Assembly: GCF_010365285.1 (NCBI RefSeq)
Contig: NZ_CP048286.1
Span: 6,870,001-6,934,000, forward strand
Length of the DNA stretch: 64,000 nt
Direction of reading: 5' to 3'
DNA from: Paenibacillus rhizovicinus
GTDB taxonomy: Bacteria; Bacillota; Bacilli; Paenibacillales; Paenibacillaceae
Below are positions 51,929 to 59,883 of this stretch, one piece after another. The translations under genes were made by a program, and so were the position numbers. Below the pieces are notes generated by a model, which worked only from the letters and a program-made list of their open reading frames with translations, was not told the origin of the DNA and did no database searches. Position 1 is the stretch's first letter. Every line of letters begins with the position of its first letter.

Positions 51929-52885
51929 ATGAGAGGACGATTCGCCCCGACGCCGTCGGGGCTGATGCACATCGGAAACGCGAGAACCGCGCTCCTTGCC
52001 TGGCTTCAGACGCGAAGCGCGGGCGGCACGTTCCTGCTGCGGATGGAAGACGTCGATACGACGCGTTCCAGGCCGGAGCTGGCGGAGCAAGCCATTGCGG
52101 ACTTGCGCTGGCTCGGGCTGGACTGGGACGAGGGACCGGATATCGGCGGCGACCGCTCGCCCTATACGCAGAGCGAGCGAATCGACCGCTATGAAACCGC
52201 GCTTGCCGTCTTGGAACGGAAAGGGCGGCTCTACGATTGCTATTGCAGCCGAGCCGAGCTGACCGCCGTCGCCAGCGCGCCGCATGGCTTGGGCAGCGAA
52301 GGGCCGGCTTATCCCGGCACTTGCCGCGCGCTCATGCCGGAACAACGGGCGGCGCGCAGCCGGAACAAGCAGCCGTCGCTTCGGTTCGCCATCGATTCGC
52401 AAGCCGTTCGATTCGACGACGCCGTTGCGGGTCCGCAAGCTTTTCTGCCCGGGGCAGGGGGAGACTTCGTAGTGAAACGGGCCGATGGCATGATGAGTTA
52501 TCAGCTCGCCGTAGTCGTCGATGATGCCGCGATGGGCGTAACCGATGTGCTGCGCGGCGCCGATTTGCTCGATTCCACGCCGCGACAGCTGCAGCTCTAT
52601 GAAGCGCTTGACTTGCATCCGCCGCGGTTTGCCCATGTGCCGCTCTTGTACGGCACCGACGGCAAACGTCTGGCCAAGAGGCACGGCGCCTTGTCATTGG
52701 CCGCGCTTCGGGCATCGGGCGCAACGCCCGAGAAGGTCGTAGGCTGGCTGGCGGCCGTGAGCGGCTTAACCGACAGCATCGAACCGGTCCGTGCAAGCGA
52801 GCTGGTCGGGCATTTCAGCGTCAGTCTCGTCAGGTCGGATGACGTGCAGGTTACGGATGATATGCTCAGCCAATTAGTCGATTGA
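51929..52885 (+). CDS. gluQ: Glutamyl-queuosine tRNA(Asp) synthetase
   Basis: This 318-residue truncated GluRS paralog attaches glutamate to queuosine at position 34 of tRNA-Asp. It has the class I HIGH-like motif SGLMHIGNART, the KMSKS-like KRLAKRHG, and the YadB-type zinc site CYCS with YPGTC. It lacks the anticodon-binding domain of full-length GluRS (about 480 residues), which is diagnostic. ATG 51929 lies after GGAAGGGG (about 12 nt). It begins 72 nt after the tRNA-Asp gene, behind a terminator. The pairing of enzyme and substrate tRNA genes is striking. Confidence 0.92.
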   Translation: MRGRFAPTPSGLMHIGNARTALLAWLQTRSAGGTFLLRMEDVDTTRSRPELAEQAIADLRWLGLDWDEGPDIGGDRSPYTQSERIDRYETALAVLERKGRLYDCYCSRAELTAVASAPHGLGSEGPAYPGTCRALMPEQRAARSRNKQPSLRFAIDSQAVRFDDAVAGPQAFLPGAGGDFVVKRADGMMSYQLAVVVDDAAMGVTDVLRGADLLDSTPRQLQLYEALDLHPPRFAHVPLLYGTDGKRLAKRHGALSLAALRASGATPEKVVGWLAAVSGLTDSIEPVRASELVGHFSVSLVRSDDVQVTDDMLSQLVD

Positions 52886-52959
52886 CGGCGGAGCGAAGAT
52901 TCCAAGCCACAACATGAGGCTAGAGAAACCATACATCTTAGAAGAGGAGCTGTTCGCTC

Positions 52960-53439
52960 ATGTTTCATACTGAACACTATCAAGGCTCGCGCGAGGAGAA
53001 CTACGATCTCGCCGTCCGCCAATTGAAATCGCTGCTGGACGGCGAATCGGATCCCATCGCTAACCTTGCCAACGCTTCGGCGCTGCTGAATCAATTTCTG
53101 GACCGGATCAATTGGGTCGGGTTCTATCTCTATAAGGACGGCGAGCTCGTGCTCGGTCCGTTCCAAGGCTTGCCTGCGTGCGTGCGCATCCCGTTATCCC
53201 GCGGCGTATGCGGCAAGTCCGCCAGCGACAGAGCGACTGTGCGCGTCCCGGACGTTCACGCGTTTCCCGGACATATCGCATGCGATTCCGCCTCGCAGTC
53301 GGAGATCGTCATCCCGATTCTGAAAGACGGCGAATTGTTCGGCGTGCTCGACATCGACAGTCCCGAGCTCGACCGCTTCGATGACGTGGATCAGCGCGGC
53401 TTGGAATCGTTCGTCCATCAGCTTGCCGCTTCCTTATAA
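52960..53439 (+). CDS. Free methionine-(R)-sulfoxide reductase (GAF-domain fRMsr)
   Basis: This is a 159-residue single GAF-domain protein. The motif set INWVGFYLYKDGELVLGPFQGLPACVRIPLSRGVCGK and DVHAFPGHIACDSASQSEIVIPI contains the three conserved cysteines (in PACVRI, GVCGK, HIACD) that reduce free Met-R-sulfoxide in fRMsr/YtsP-like enzymes. Since the MsrB half of the fusion at 27417 has lost its Cys, this could be a main activity against R-sulfoxide, though only free Met is reduced by this family. ATG 52960 follows GAAGAGGAG. It ends at a strong bidirectional terminator. Confidence 0.9.
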   Translation: MFHTEHYQGSREENYDLAVRQLKSLLDGESDPIANLANASALLNQFLDRINWVGFYLYKDGELVLGPFQGLPACVRIPLSRGVCGKSASDRATVRVPDVHAFPGHIACDSASQSEIVIPILKDGELFGVLDIDSPELDRFDDVDQRGLESFVHQLAASL

Positions 53440-53464
53440 GGAAGCAAACTTGCAATAACGCATG

Positions 53465-53498
53465 AAAAAAGCATTCCGGTTGCCGGAATGCTTTTTTT
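53465..53498. terminator. Bidirectional intrinsic terminator
   Basis: AAAAAAGCATTCCGG, loop TTG and CCGGAATGCTTTTTTT lie between the convergent fRMsr and AraC genes and can stop both. Confidence 0.93.
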
Positions 53499-53503
53499 GC
53501 GTT

Positions 53504-54334
53504 CTAGCTGCCGGCGTCCGGCTGCTGCGCCAAGCGCTGCCGGTGATCGCGAGGGGCAGCGCCGTACCGCTGTTTGAACAGTTTAGAGAAATGGAATTCA
53601 TCGTAAAACTGCAGCGAGGCGGCGATTTCCTTAATGGACGAGCTGGTCGTCTCCAGTGCCGCCTTGGCGGAGGACAGCTTGAGCTCCTGCATGTAGCGGC
53701 TTGGCGACATCCCTGTCCTGGATCGAAAACGGGCATAGAAGACGGTGCGCGACAATCCGCTTCTGCGGACGAAATCGTCGATCGGAATCGGCTGGCCGAT
53801 TTGCCTGTGCATGTGATACAGAATATCGTCCAGCTCGGGATGGCGGCTCTGAAGGGCGGCAGCTCGTTCCCTGGCGAGCAGCAGCAGCAGTTCTTGCGCG
53901 TACAGCTGGACCGTGATTCCGTAGCCGGTCGGATGGACGATCAGACTGTCGATCAGCCGTTCGCAGATGAGAGTCGCTTCCGGCATTTTGGCCGTGGTAA
54001 CCGGTATGCCGACGGTCATCTCGAGCCCAAGCGCCATGTCCAGCGGATCGAAATAGATGAAGTAGAACTTCCAATCGCCGCCGACGCACTGATAGGCACA
54101 GGGAAGATTTGGCGGGACGATTATATAGGTGCCGGCATCTAACGCGGCGCTTGTATCCGCATAATTAATTATTCCTTTTCCTTCATAGGTGACGAAGATG
54201 CCTGGCCAGTTAAATCCTTGCGGAGAAGTGACTTGATAGCTGTCGTTGGCTTGCACTTTCCAAATCGACTTGAAGCGAAACGCGGGAATCGCGATCTCAT
54301 CGTTAAGCTCATACGGGATATTCATAAATGCCAT
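53504..54334 (-). CDS. AraC-family transcriptional regulator
   Basis: This 276-residue regulator has an N-terminal cupin-like ligand domain (about 1-165, with LDAGTYIIVPPNLPCAYQC) and a C-terminal AraC domain (about 180-270: IPIDDFVRRSGLSRTVFYARFRSRTG and SIKEIAASLQFYDEFHFSKLFKQRYG). ATG 54334 lies 8 nt after GGAGGAG. It is divergent from the PhyH dioxygenase gene (138-bp shared region), so it probably regulates that gene in response to a small ligand. Confidence 0.88.
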   Translation of the reverse strand: MAFMNIPYELNDEIAIPAFRFKSIWKVQANDSYQVTSPQGFNWPGIFVTYEGKGIINYADTSAALDAGTYIIVPPNLPCAYQCVGGDWKFYFIYFDPLDMALGLEMTVGIPVTTAKMPEATLICERLIDSLIVHPTGYGITVQLYAQELLLLLARERAAALQSRHPELDDILYHMHRQIGQPIPIDDFVRRSGLSRTVFYARFRSRTGMSPSRYMQELKLSSAKAALETTSSSIKEIAASLQFYDEFHFSKLFKQRYGAAPRDHRQRLAQQPDAGS

Positions 54335-54472
54335 CTGCTGATCTCCTCCAGGATGAAGAGGTATTTTAGTACGATTATACATGTTTCAGCAGGTTCATTC
54401 CATGGGAGTTAAGCGCGGCAGCGGTTACAATGAGACCATGACGAAGATGCTGCGAAGAAGGAGAGAACGCTA

Positions 54473-55315
54473 ATGTTATTGAAAGTAGGCAATCGCGAGC
54501 TGGAACTCGGAGGACCGCATTTAACGGAATTGAGGGATTCAAACGATATTGTGAATGATTTCGATGCCTTGCGGAATCGGATTCTGGAAGACGGCTATCT
54601 GCTGATTCGCGGTCTTCATGATCGCGATGAGGTGTTGAACGCCAGGCATGCCATCCTGCAGAAAATGCAAAAGATGGGCAAGCTGGACCGGGATACGCTG
54701 CTGGAAGAAGGGGTTATGGCGGACGGCAGCAAAACGATCTTCATGGGCGGCACGAACGAAGATTTGCCCGAGCTGCTGAACGTGTTGAACGGCGAACGCA
54801 TTATGCGCTTCTTCGATCAATTTATCGGGGAACAGTCGCTGACGTATCATTACAAGTGGCTCAGAGCCGTGGGCAAAGGCGATTTCACGGGCGCGCATTA
54901 CGACATCGTCTATATGGGACGCGGCACGAAGAATCTCTATACGGTTTGGTCGCCGCTCGAAGACGTCGATTATGCGAAGGGCGGCCTTGCGATCTGCCTC
55001 GATTCCCACCATTTCGAGGAGTTGAAGCAATCGTACGGCTCCAAGGATTCGGATCGCGACGGCATCGGCCATTACACGGACGATCCGCTCGTCATTACGA
55101 ACAAGTTCGGCGGCAAGTGGGCGACGACGGAGTTCAAGGCCGGCGACGTGCTTATTTTCGGGATGTATCTGATGCACTGTTCGCTCGAGAACACGACGAA
55201 TCAGTACCGGATCAGCGTCGATACCAGGTTCCAGTCCTCGCTTGAACAGGTCGATGAACGCTGGAGCGGCAAGAAACCGCGCGGACATTTCAAAGATGCC
55301 GCCGCGGCGAACTGA
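54473..55315 (+). CDS. Phytanoyl-CoA dioxygenase (PhyH) family protein
   Basis: This 280-residue Fe(II)/2-oxoglutarate oxygenase-like protein has the iron ligands HYD in GAHYDIVYMG (HxD) and a distal His in MYLMHCSLENTTNQYRISVDTRF, whose Arg binds 2-oxoglutarate. Family members hydroxylate diverse small molecules; the substrate here is unknown. ATG 54473 has GAAGGAGAG upstream. It is divergent from an AraC regulator and followed by a terminator, giving a simple sensor/enzyme module. Confidence 0.87.
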   Translation: MLLKVGNRELELGGPHLTELRDSNDIVNDFDALRNRILEDGYLLIRGLHDRDEVLNARHAILQKMQKMGKLDRDTLLEEGVMADGSKTIFMGGTNEDLPELLNVLNGERIMRFFDQFIGEQSLTYHYKWLRAVGKGDFTGAHYDIVYMGRGTKNLYTVWSPLEDVDYAKGGLAICLDSHHFEELKQSYGSKDSDRDGIGHYTDDPLVITNKFGGKWATTEFKAGDVLIFGMYLMHCSLENTTNQYRISVDTRFQSSLEQVDERWSGKKPRGHFKDAAAAN

Positions 55316-55353
55316 TCGGGCCCGCAGAACAACAAGCAAGCGATTGAAGTCCG

Positions 55354-55384
55354 AAGAGACAGCCGAAGCGGCTGTCTCTTCTTG
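55354..55384 (+). terminator. Intrinsic terminator after the PhyH gene
   Basis: AAGAGACAGCCG (55354-55365), loop AAG and CGGCTGTCTCTT (55369-55380) with CTT beyond. A 12-bp perfect stem. Confidence 0.85.
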
Positions 55385-55493
55385 CTGCGCGGCTTAAGCC
55401 GTGTAAGCTGTGGCATCAAATTCCATTTGATTTTTCGAATACGACTCTTTATTATAGGGAACTGTTATTGCAATTGCATACAAACCCTCATCG

Positions 55494-55745
55494 ATCCAGA
55501 TGGGGTAGAGGTCGCGATGCTGAAGAGTACGTCGGAGGAAGTCAAGTAGAGACTGTTGATTCCGATGAAAAGGCACCATCGCCGAAGCCGCACGGGTTAC
55601 TGACCGTTCAGGCTGGGGTCGTTTCCGAAAGGAACGGAACTGTCATGCTGTTGATCCAACAACAGGATGTTGCGCTATCTTTACATCGGATAATTGAGGG
55701 AGTCGAAGCTGCCTTGCTTATTTAAGACGAAGGCGGTTTTTTTGC
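55494..55745 (+). promoter_or_regulatory. Lysine riboswitch (L box) with terminator
   Basis: The leader contains the L-box signature in order: GGTAGAGGTCGCGATGC, AAGAGTA, GAAAAGGC, CGCCGAAGCC, GGTTACTGACC, AGGCTGGG and GAACTGTCATGC. It ends in a terminator formed by CTGCCTT and AAGGCGG (about 55709-55735) followed by TTTTTTT. Lysine binding would favour termination. The gene downstream is a lysine-type amino-acid permease, as expected. Confidence 0.93.
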
Positions 55746-55778
55746 GTTTATTTATACTTAAAGGGGTCGTTACGGAAC

Positions 55779-57221
55779 GTGAACGTGAAAGAAAACAAGT
55801 TACGCAGAGGATTGAAATCGCGTCACATGACGATGATATCACTAGGCGGCTCGATCGGAACCGGATTATTCTTGGCCAGCGGCGGAGCGATTCACGATGC
55901 CGGGCCGGGCGGGGCGTTGTTAGGCTACTTCCTCATCGGCATCATGGTTTATTTTCTGGTGACCAGCTTGGGCGAAATGGCCACCTACATGCCGGTCTCC
56001 GGTACATTCAGTACGTACGCGACAAAATTCGTGGATCCGTCTCTGGGCTTCGCGCTCGGATGGAACTACTGGTATAACTGGGCGATTACGATCGCGGCCG
56101 AATTGTCGGCGGCAACGCTGATTATTAAGTTCTGGCTGCCGGACAGCCCGTCGTTCTTATGGAGCGCATTGTTCCTCGCGCTCATGGTCGGTCTGAATTT
56201 ATTATCCGTCAAAGGGTACGGCGAGTCGGAATATTGGTTCGCCATGCTTAAAATCGTCACGGTCATCGTGTTCATCGGCGTCGGCTTGCTCATGATCGTC
56301 GGCATTTGGAAAGGCGGCGCGGTGGGCTTCAGCAATTTCACCGCAGGCGACGGACCGATATCGGGCGGCTGGCTCGCTGTTCTCGGCGTCTGCATGGCGG
56401 CAGGCTTCTCCTTCCAAGGAACGGAGCTCGTCGGCATCGCGGCGGGAGAATCCGAGAATCCGCGGCAGAACGTGCCGCGCGCGATTCGCAGCGTGTTTTG
56501 GCGGATCCTGTTGTTCTACATCTTGGCGATCTTCGTCGTCGGGATGCTCATTCCGTTCACGACGGATACGCTGGCGAGCGATAGCGTCGCGGCAAGTCCG
56601 TTTACGATCATTTTCGAAAAAGCCGGCTTAAGCGTCGCCGCATCCGTCATGAACGCGGTTATCTTAAGTTCGGTGCTGTCCGCAGGCAACTCCGGCATGT
56701 ACGCTTCCACGCGCATGCTGTGGGTGCTGGCGAAGGAAGGCAAAGCGCCTAAACTGTTCGCCAAGCTCAACAAGAACGGAATTCCGGTCAATGCCCTGCT
56801 CGCGACGGCGGCGCTCGGCATGCTCGCGTTCCTTGCGTCCTTCTTCGGCGACGGTCAAGTGTACATCTGGCTGCTGAATGCATCGGGCATGTCCGGCTTC
56901 ATCGCTTGGCTGGGCATTGCGATCAGCCATTACCGTTTCCGTAAAGTCTACGTCGCGAAAGGGCACGACGTGGCCGATCTTCCATACCGTTCGTTATGGT
57001 TCCCGTTCGGTCCGATTATGGCGGGCGTGATGTGCATGATCGTCATTATCGGGCAAAGCGTGAGCGCCTACTCGGACGGCAAAGTCGACTGGATGCTCTT
57101 GTTCGCTTCCTATGTTGGCATTCCTCTGTTCCTGGCTGTATGGCTCGGCTATAAGTGGAAATACAAGACGAAGGTTTTGAAACTGGAAGAGTGCGAGCTC
57201 GGAATGACGGTGGAAGAATGA
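55779..57221 (+). CDS. lysP: Lysine-type amino-acid permease
   Basis: This 480-residue APC-superfamily transporter has twelve predicted helices. The N-terminal motif RGLKSRHMTMISLGGSIGTGLFLASG and GTELVGIAAGESENPRQNVPRAIRSVFWRI are typical of the AAT family that includes LysP. The preceding lysine riboswitch makes lysine the probable substrate. The start is taken as GTG 55779; GTG 55785 is an alternative, with AAAGGGG upstream. The stop lies inside the left arm of a 140-bp inverted repeat, and a terminator follows. Confidence 0.92.
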   Translation: MNVKENKLRRGLKSRHMTMISLGGSIGTGLFLASGGAIHDAGPGGALLGYFLIGIMVYFLVTSLGEMATYMPVSGTFSTYATKFVDPSLGFALGWNYWYNWAITIAAELSAATLIIKFWLPDSPSFLWSALFLALMVGLNLLSVKGYGESEYWFAMLKIVTVIVFIGVGLLMIVGIWKGGAVGFSNFTAGDGPISGGWLAVLGVCMAAGFSFQGTELVGIAAGESENPRQNVPRAIRSVFWRILLFYILAIFVVGMLIPFTTDTLASDSVAASPFTIIFEKAGLSVAASVMNAVILSSVLSAGNSGMYASTRMLWVLAKEGKAPKLFAKLNKNGIPVNALLATAALGMLAFLASFFGDGQVYIWLLNASGMSGFIAWLGIAISHYRFRKVYVAKGHDVADLPYRSLWFPFGPIMAGVMCMIVIIGQSVSAYSDGKVDWMLLFASYVGIPLFLAVWLGYKWKYKTKVLKLEECELGMTVEE

Positions 57222-57356
57222 CCTGCGGTCGATAGAGGTCTCCAATCGCTGTTGTAGTTCTAATTTCTATTTATCGTATAAGTGAGTATAGGTAGAAATT
57301 AGACTACAAAGGCGACCGCTTACGCTTTTCCGACTCTCTATCGACCTCCGGTCATT
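57217..57356. repeat. 140-bp inverted-repeat element overlapping the lysP stop
   Basis: The outer arms 57217-57237 (AATGACCTGCGGTCGATAGAG) and 57336-57356 match as inverted repeats with two mismatches in 21. Inside, 57252-57269 (TTGTAGTTCTAATTTCTA) and 57293-57309 pair with one base missing. No ORF is present. The layout resembles a small non-autonomous element (MITE-like) or a large structured 3' UTR. No target-site duplication is obvious. Confidence 0.65.
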
Positions 57357-57384
57357 TTCACCGTCATCCTAAAAATTAAATTTG

Positions 57385-57421
57385 AAGAGCAAAGGCCGAA
57401 CAAATGCCTTTGCTCTTTTTT
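57385..57421. terminator. Intrinsic terminator after lysP
   Basis: AAGAGCAAAGGC (57385-57396) and GCCTTTGCTCTT (57406-57417) form a 12-bp stem with TTTTTTG after it. Confidence 0.92.
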
Positions 57422-57516
57422 GTATGAGAGGATTTACCATCCGAATGGCGAAGTCATTCACCTAGGGACTACTTAGGGGCTACAAACCTTTCATCTTGAA
57501 GAGAAGGAATGATCAT

Positions 57517-57981
57517 TTGACTAGACGAATCATCGTTACAGGCGGCGCAATCATTAAGGATCCGGAAGGCCGGATTTTATTGCAGCGGCGTTCGGATTAT
57601 GGCGATTGGGGGCTGCCGGGCGGCGGCATGGAACCCGGCGAGGCGGTTGAGGAAACGATGATCAGGGAAGTGAAAGAGGAGACGGGACTCGATATTGCGA
57701 GCTACGGCTTGCATGCCGTTTACTCGGGGCCAAGAATGAATTATACGTACCCGGATGGCAATGAAGTGGTCTTCGTCATGTTTCTGTTTCATGCGGAGGC
57801 CGAATTAGCGGGGAAAATCGGCGAGGATGGCATTACATTGCGCTTCGAAGACAAGGAACGGGAATCGCTGCAATTACGATTTACAGCGTTGGACGAAATC
57901 GATTTGGCTTCGATCAACCTCGTACAACGGCCTGTTTTTGAGGATTTATTCGACAACAAGTCCGGCATTCTAAGAACTTAA
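57517..57981 (+). CDS. Nudix hydrolase
   Basis: This 154-residue Nudix protein starts at TTG 57517, 8 nt after AGAAGGA. The Nudix box is GGGMEPGEAVEETMIREVKEETGL (about 37-60), with an ILLQRRSDYGDWGLPGG strand before it. It resembles ADP-ribose or generic (d)NTP pyrophosphatases; the substrate cannot be fixed. It is followed, after 63 nt, by a second Nudix gene in the same direction. Confidence 0.87.
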   Translation: MTRRIIVTGGAIIKDPEGRILLQRRSDYGDWGLPGGGMEPGEAVEETMIREVKEETGLDIASYGLHAVYSGPRMNYTYPDGNEVVFVMFLFHAEAELAGKIGEDGITLRFEDKERESLQLRFTALDEIDLASINLVQRPVFEDLFDNKSGILRT

Positions 57982-58044
57982 TGATCATCTGATAGAAGTC
58001 TCGAAACATGTAACCAGATGTACAGCACTAGGAGGGAGTTGGCC

Positions 58045-58503
58045 ATGAACCGACCGCTATTAAGAGCCGAGGCCATCATCGTCCATCGCCATGATCAGTC
58101 GATCTTGGTTCAGTGCGCGGCGGATGAAGCCTTCTATCGCTTTCCAGGGGGCACGGTTGAGTTCGGGGAGACGGCCGCGGAGGCTATTCGCAGGGAGCTG
58201 ATCGAGGAGTTCGACTTGCAAGCGGAGATCGGCGCCATCGCCTGCGTGAACGAAAGTATCGTCGAATATGACGGCAAGCAGCGGCATGATTGCACCATCC
58301 TGCATTGGGGAGCGGTCAACGAGGAGCGGATTCAAGACGCGATCGCGCATAGTGAAGCGGAAGGGATTCAACTGACATGGCGCACGATGGAGCAATTGCG
58401 CGGGAAGCCCGTGTATCCGGAAGGAATATTGGCTTATCTCGAAGAACGAAAGGTCGTTGCCTCCCATTTGGTCGTCCGCAAGAACTACGATAACGAAGCA
58501 TAG
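58045..58503 (+). CDS. Nudix hydrolase
   Basis: This 152-residue Nudix-fold protein starts at ATG 58045 behind AGGAGGG. The box GGTVEFGETAAEAIRRELIEEFDL keeps the metal-binding Glu residues (REL and EE), but the final Gly of EExG is Phe/Asp, a small departure. It is probably co-transcribed with the Nudix gene upstream and the DUF1835 gene downstream (60-nt gap). Substrate unknown. Confidence 0.84.
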   Translation: MNRPLLRAEAIIVHRHDQSILVQCAADEAFYRFPGGTVEFGETAAEAIRRELIEEFDLQAEIGAIACVNESIVEYDGKQRHDCTILHWGAVNEERIQDAIAHSEAEGIQLTWRTMEQLRGKPVYPEGILAYLEERKVVASHLVVRKNYDNEA

Positions 58504-58563
58504 AGCAGGAGCAGGAACAGGAACGAATCACATTCCGTGTAAGCGACGAAAGGAAGGGTACCG

Positions 58564-59283
58564 ATGCAACCTACAATGATAACGCGAATCGAAGAGCTGC
58601 AACTGAACCTCGGAAACGCAGGGGAACGGCGGCCGATGCTGCATATCTTGAACGGTCAAGCAATGGCTGATCAATTCGCAGCGCATTCGTTACGGATTCC
58701 GCAGCACGACTATGCGCCGTTCAATGAAGCGATGTGCGCGAACGAAACTTGCGATGCTATTTTCAGCGATGCCTTCATCCGATTGCGGGCAGCGGGACAT
58801 GGCGTTTCGATGCAGGATTATGACCAAATGACGATTCAACCGATGAAACCGCTGTTTGAAGGCAAGCATGATTGCATCGTGCTTTGGTTCGGCGACGATA
58901 TGTTCTGTCAGATGAATATGCTGACCGTGCTCGCCTATCTGCAGCAGACGAACTATAAGGGAAGCCTCATCTTCCACCAGGTAAACGAGCAAACCGGCGA
59001 GATTGCGGTAACCGATCTGCCTTCGGATGACTATGACTTGCTCTATAGGCAGGTATTGGTACAACATGCGAGCCCGGCAACGCCGAGCTTGCCGATTCTT
59101 CGCAAGGGGATCGAGCTGTACTTGGAATATAAGAAACCCGAGAACGAAATCACGGCTTTCATCAAGGATAATGAGAAATTATCGCACAACGCGCTGATGA
59201 AATGCCTATTTCGGCGGTTTCCGCACTATGGGCTCGGCGATACGCAATATGTTGCGATTATGGAAGCGATCATCCAATCCTAG
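58564..59283 (+). CDS. DUF1835-like protein
   Basis: This 239-residue protein contains the N-terminal DUF1835 pattern (MLHILNGQAMADQF, IVLWFGDDMFCQMNMLTVLAYL) and a helical C-terminal region (ILRKGIELYLEYKKPENEITAFIKDNEKLSHN, then LFRRFPHYGLGDTQY). No catalytic assignment exists for this family. ATG 58564 follows AAGGAAGGG by 5 nt. It sits third in a likely operon with two Nudix genes. Confidence 0.78.
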   Translation: MQPTMITRIEELQLNLGNAGERRPMLHILNGQAMADQFAAHSLRIPQHDYAPFNEAMCANETCDAIFSDAFIRLRAAGHGVSMQDYDQMTIQPMKPLFEGKHDCIVLWFGDDMFCQMNMLTVLAYLQQTNYKGSLIFHQVNEQTGEIAVTDLPSDDYDLLYRQVLVQHASPATPSLPILRKGIELYLEYKKPENEITAFIKDNEKLSHNALMKCLFRRFPHYGLGDTQYVAIMEAIIQS

Positions 59284-59430
59284 GGAGGAGCGGGCTGCGG
59301 CGAAGGCGCAGCGAACGCTTCGGAAGTCCGCAGTTCCGATTGGATTCGGAAGCAGAATCGGAAGCCCAAGTACATGCAGCTTCTATTAACCTCTGTTCGG
59401 GAATATACTAGTTTATCTGAACGAGGGGGA

Positions 59431-59652
59431 ATGGCTATGCAAGCCGATAGAGAGCTGAAGAAGAAGGAAATTATTCTCTTGTATCACCCGGAGTCTACGG
59501 AAATCGAAATCGTCGAAGCGATCGCGCATGCCGACATGGATAACCGCCTGGTAGCCGATAAAAGCATTCATCTGGACATTCAACAAGCCAAGAAACTCTA
59601 TCTGTTTCTCCATAATCTATTCAATGAGACAGATACCGCCACCCTCTCTTAA
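59431..59652 (+). CDS. Small protein of unknown function
   Basis: This 73-residue charged protein starts at ATG 59431 immediately behind GAGGGGGA. It has an alternating pattern of a strand (EIILLYHPE) and helices (STEIEIVEAIAHADM; IQQAKKLYLFLHNLFNE), suggesting a small alpha/beta fold. There is no membrane segment or signal peptide. I do not recognise it. A terminator follows at 59677. Confidence 0.68.
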   Translation: MAMQADRELKKKEIILLYHPESTEIEIVEAIAHADMDNRLVADKSIHLDIQQAKKLYLFLHNLFNETDTATLS

Positions 59653-59676
59653 CCAAAACAACATGGAATCACGATC

Positions 59677-59713
59677 ACAGGCTGCCGGCACTAGGCGGCC
59701 TGTTCCGTTTTTC
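59677..59713 (+). terminator. Intrinsic terminator
   Basis: ACAGGCTGCC (59677-59686), loop GGCACTA and GGCGGCCTGT (59694-59703) with TTTTT shortly after. It separates the small protein gene from the sugar operon. Confidence 0.75.
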
Positions 59714-59883
59714 GGAGCATCGCAAGTCGTCGCTTTTTTTTATTGTGCTCGCGAATGAGGATAATCGAAAAAAAGATGAACGAGTTATAAAATCGGCGAT
59801 ATCTTTCCGAGGCTGCATTCGGTAAGTTGGCAATAGGGACGAAGCGCAAAGTTGCAGATTACGAAGAAGGAGTGGAGCCGCTG

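Noticed and set aside
55394-55725. Short open frames between the PhyH gene and lysP
   Set aside because: They lie across the lysine riboswitch, which accounts for the conserved blocks in this stretch.
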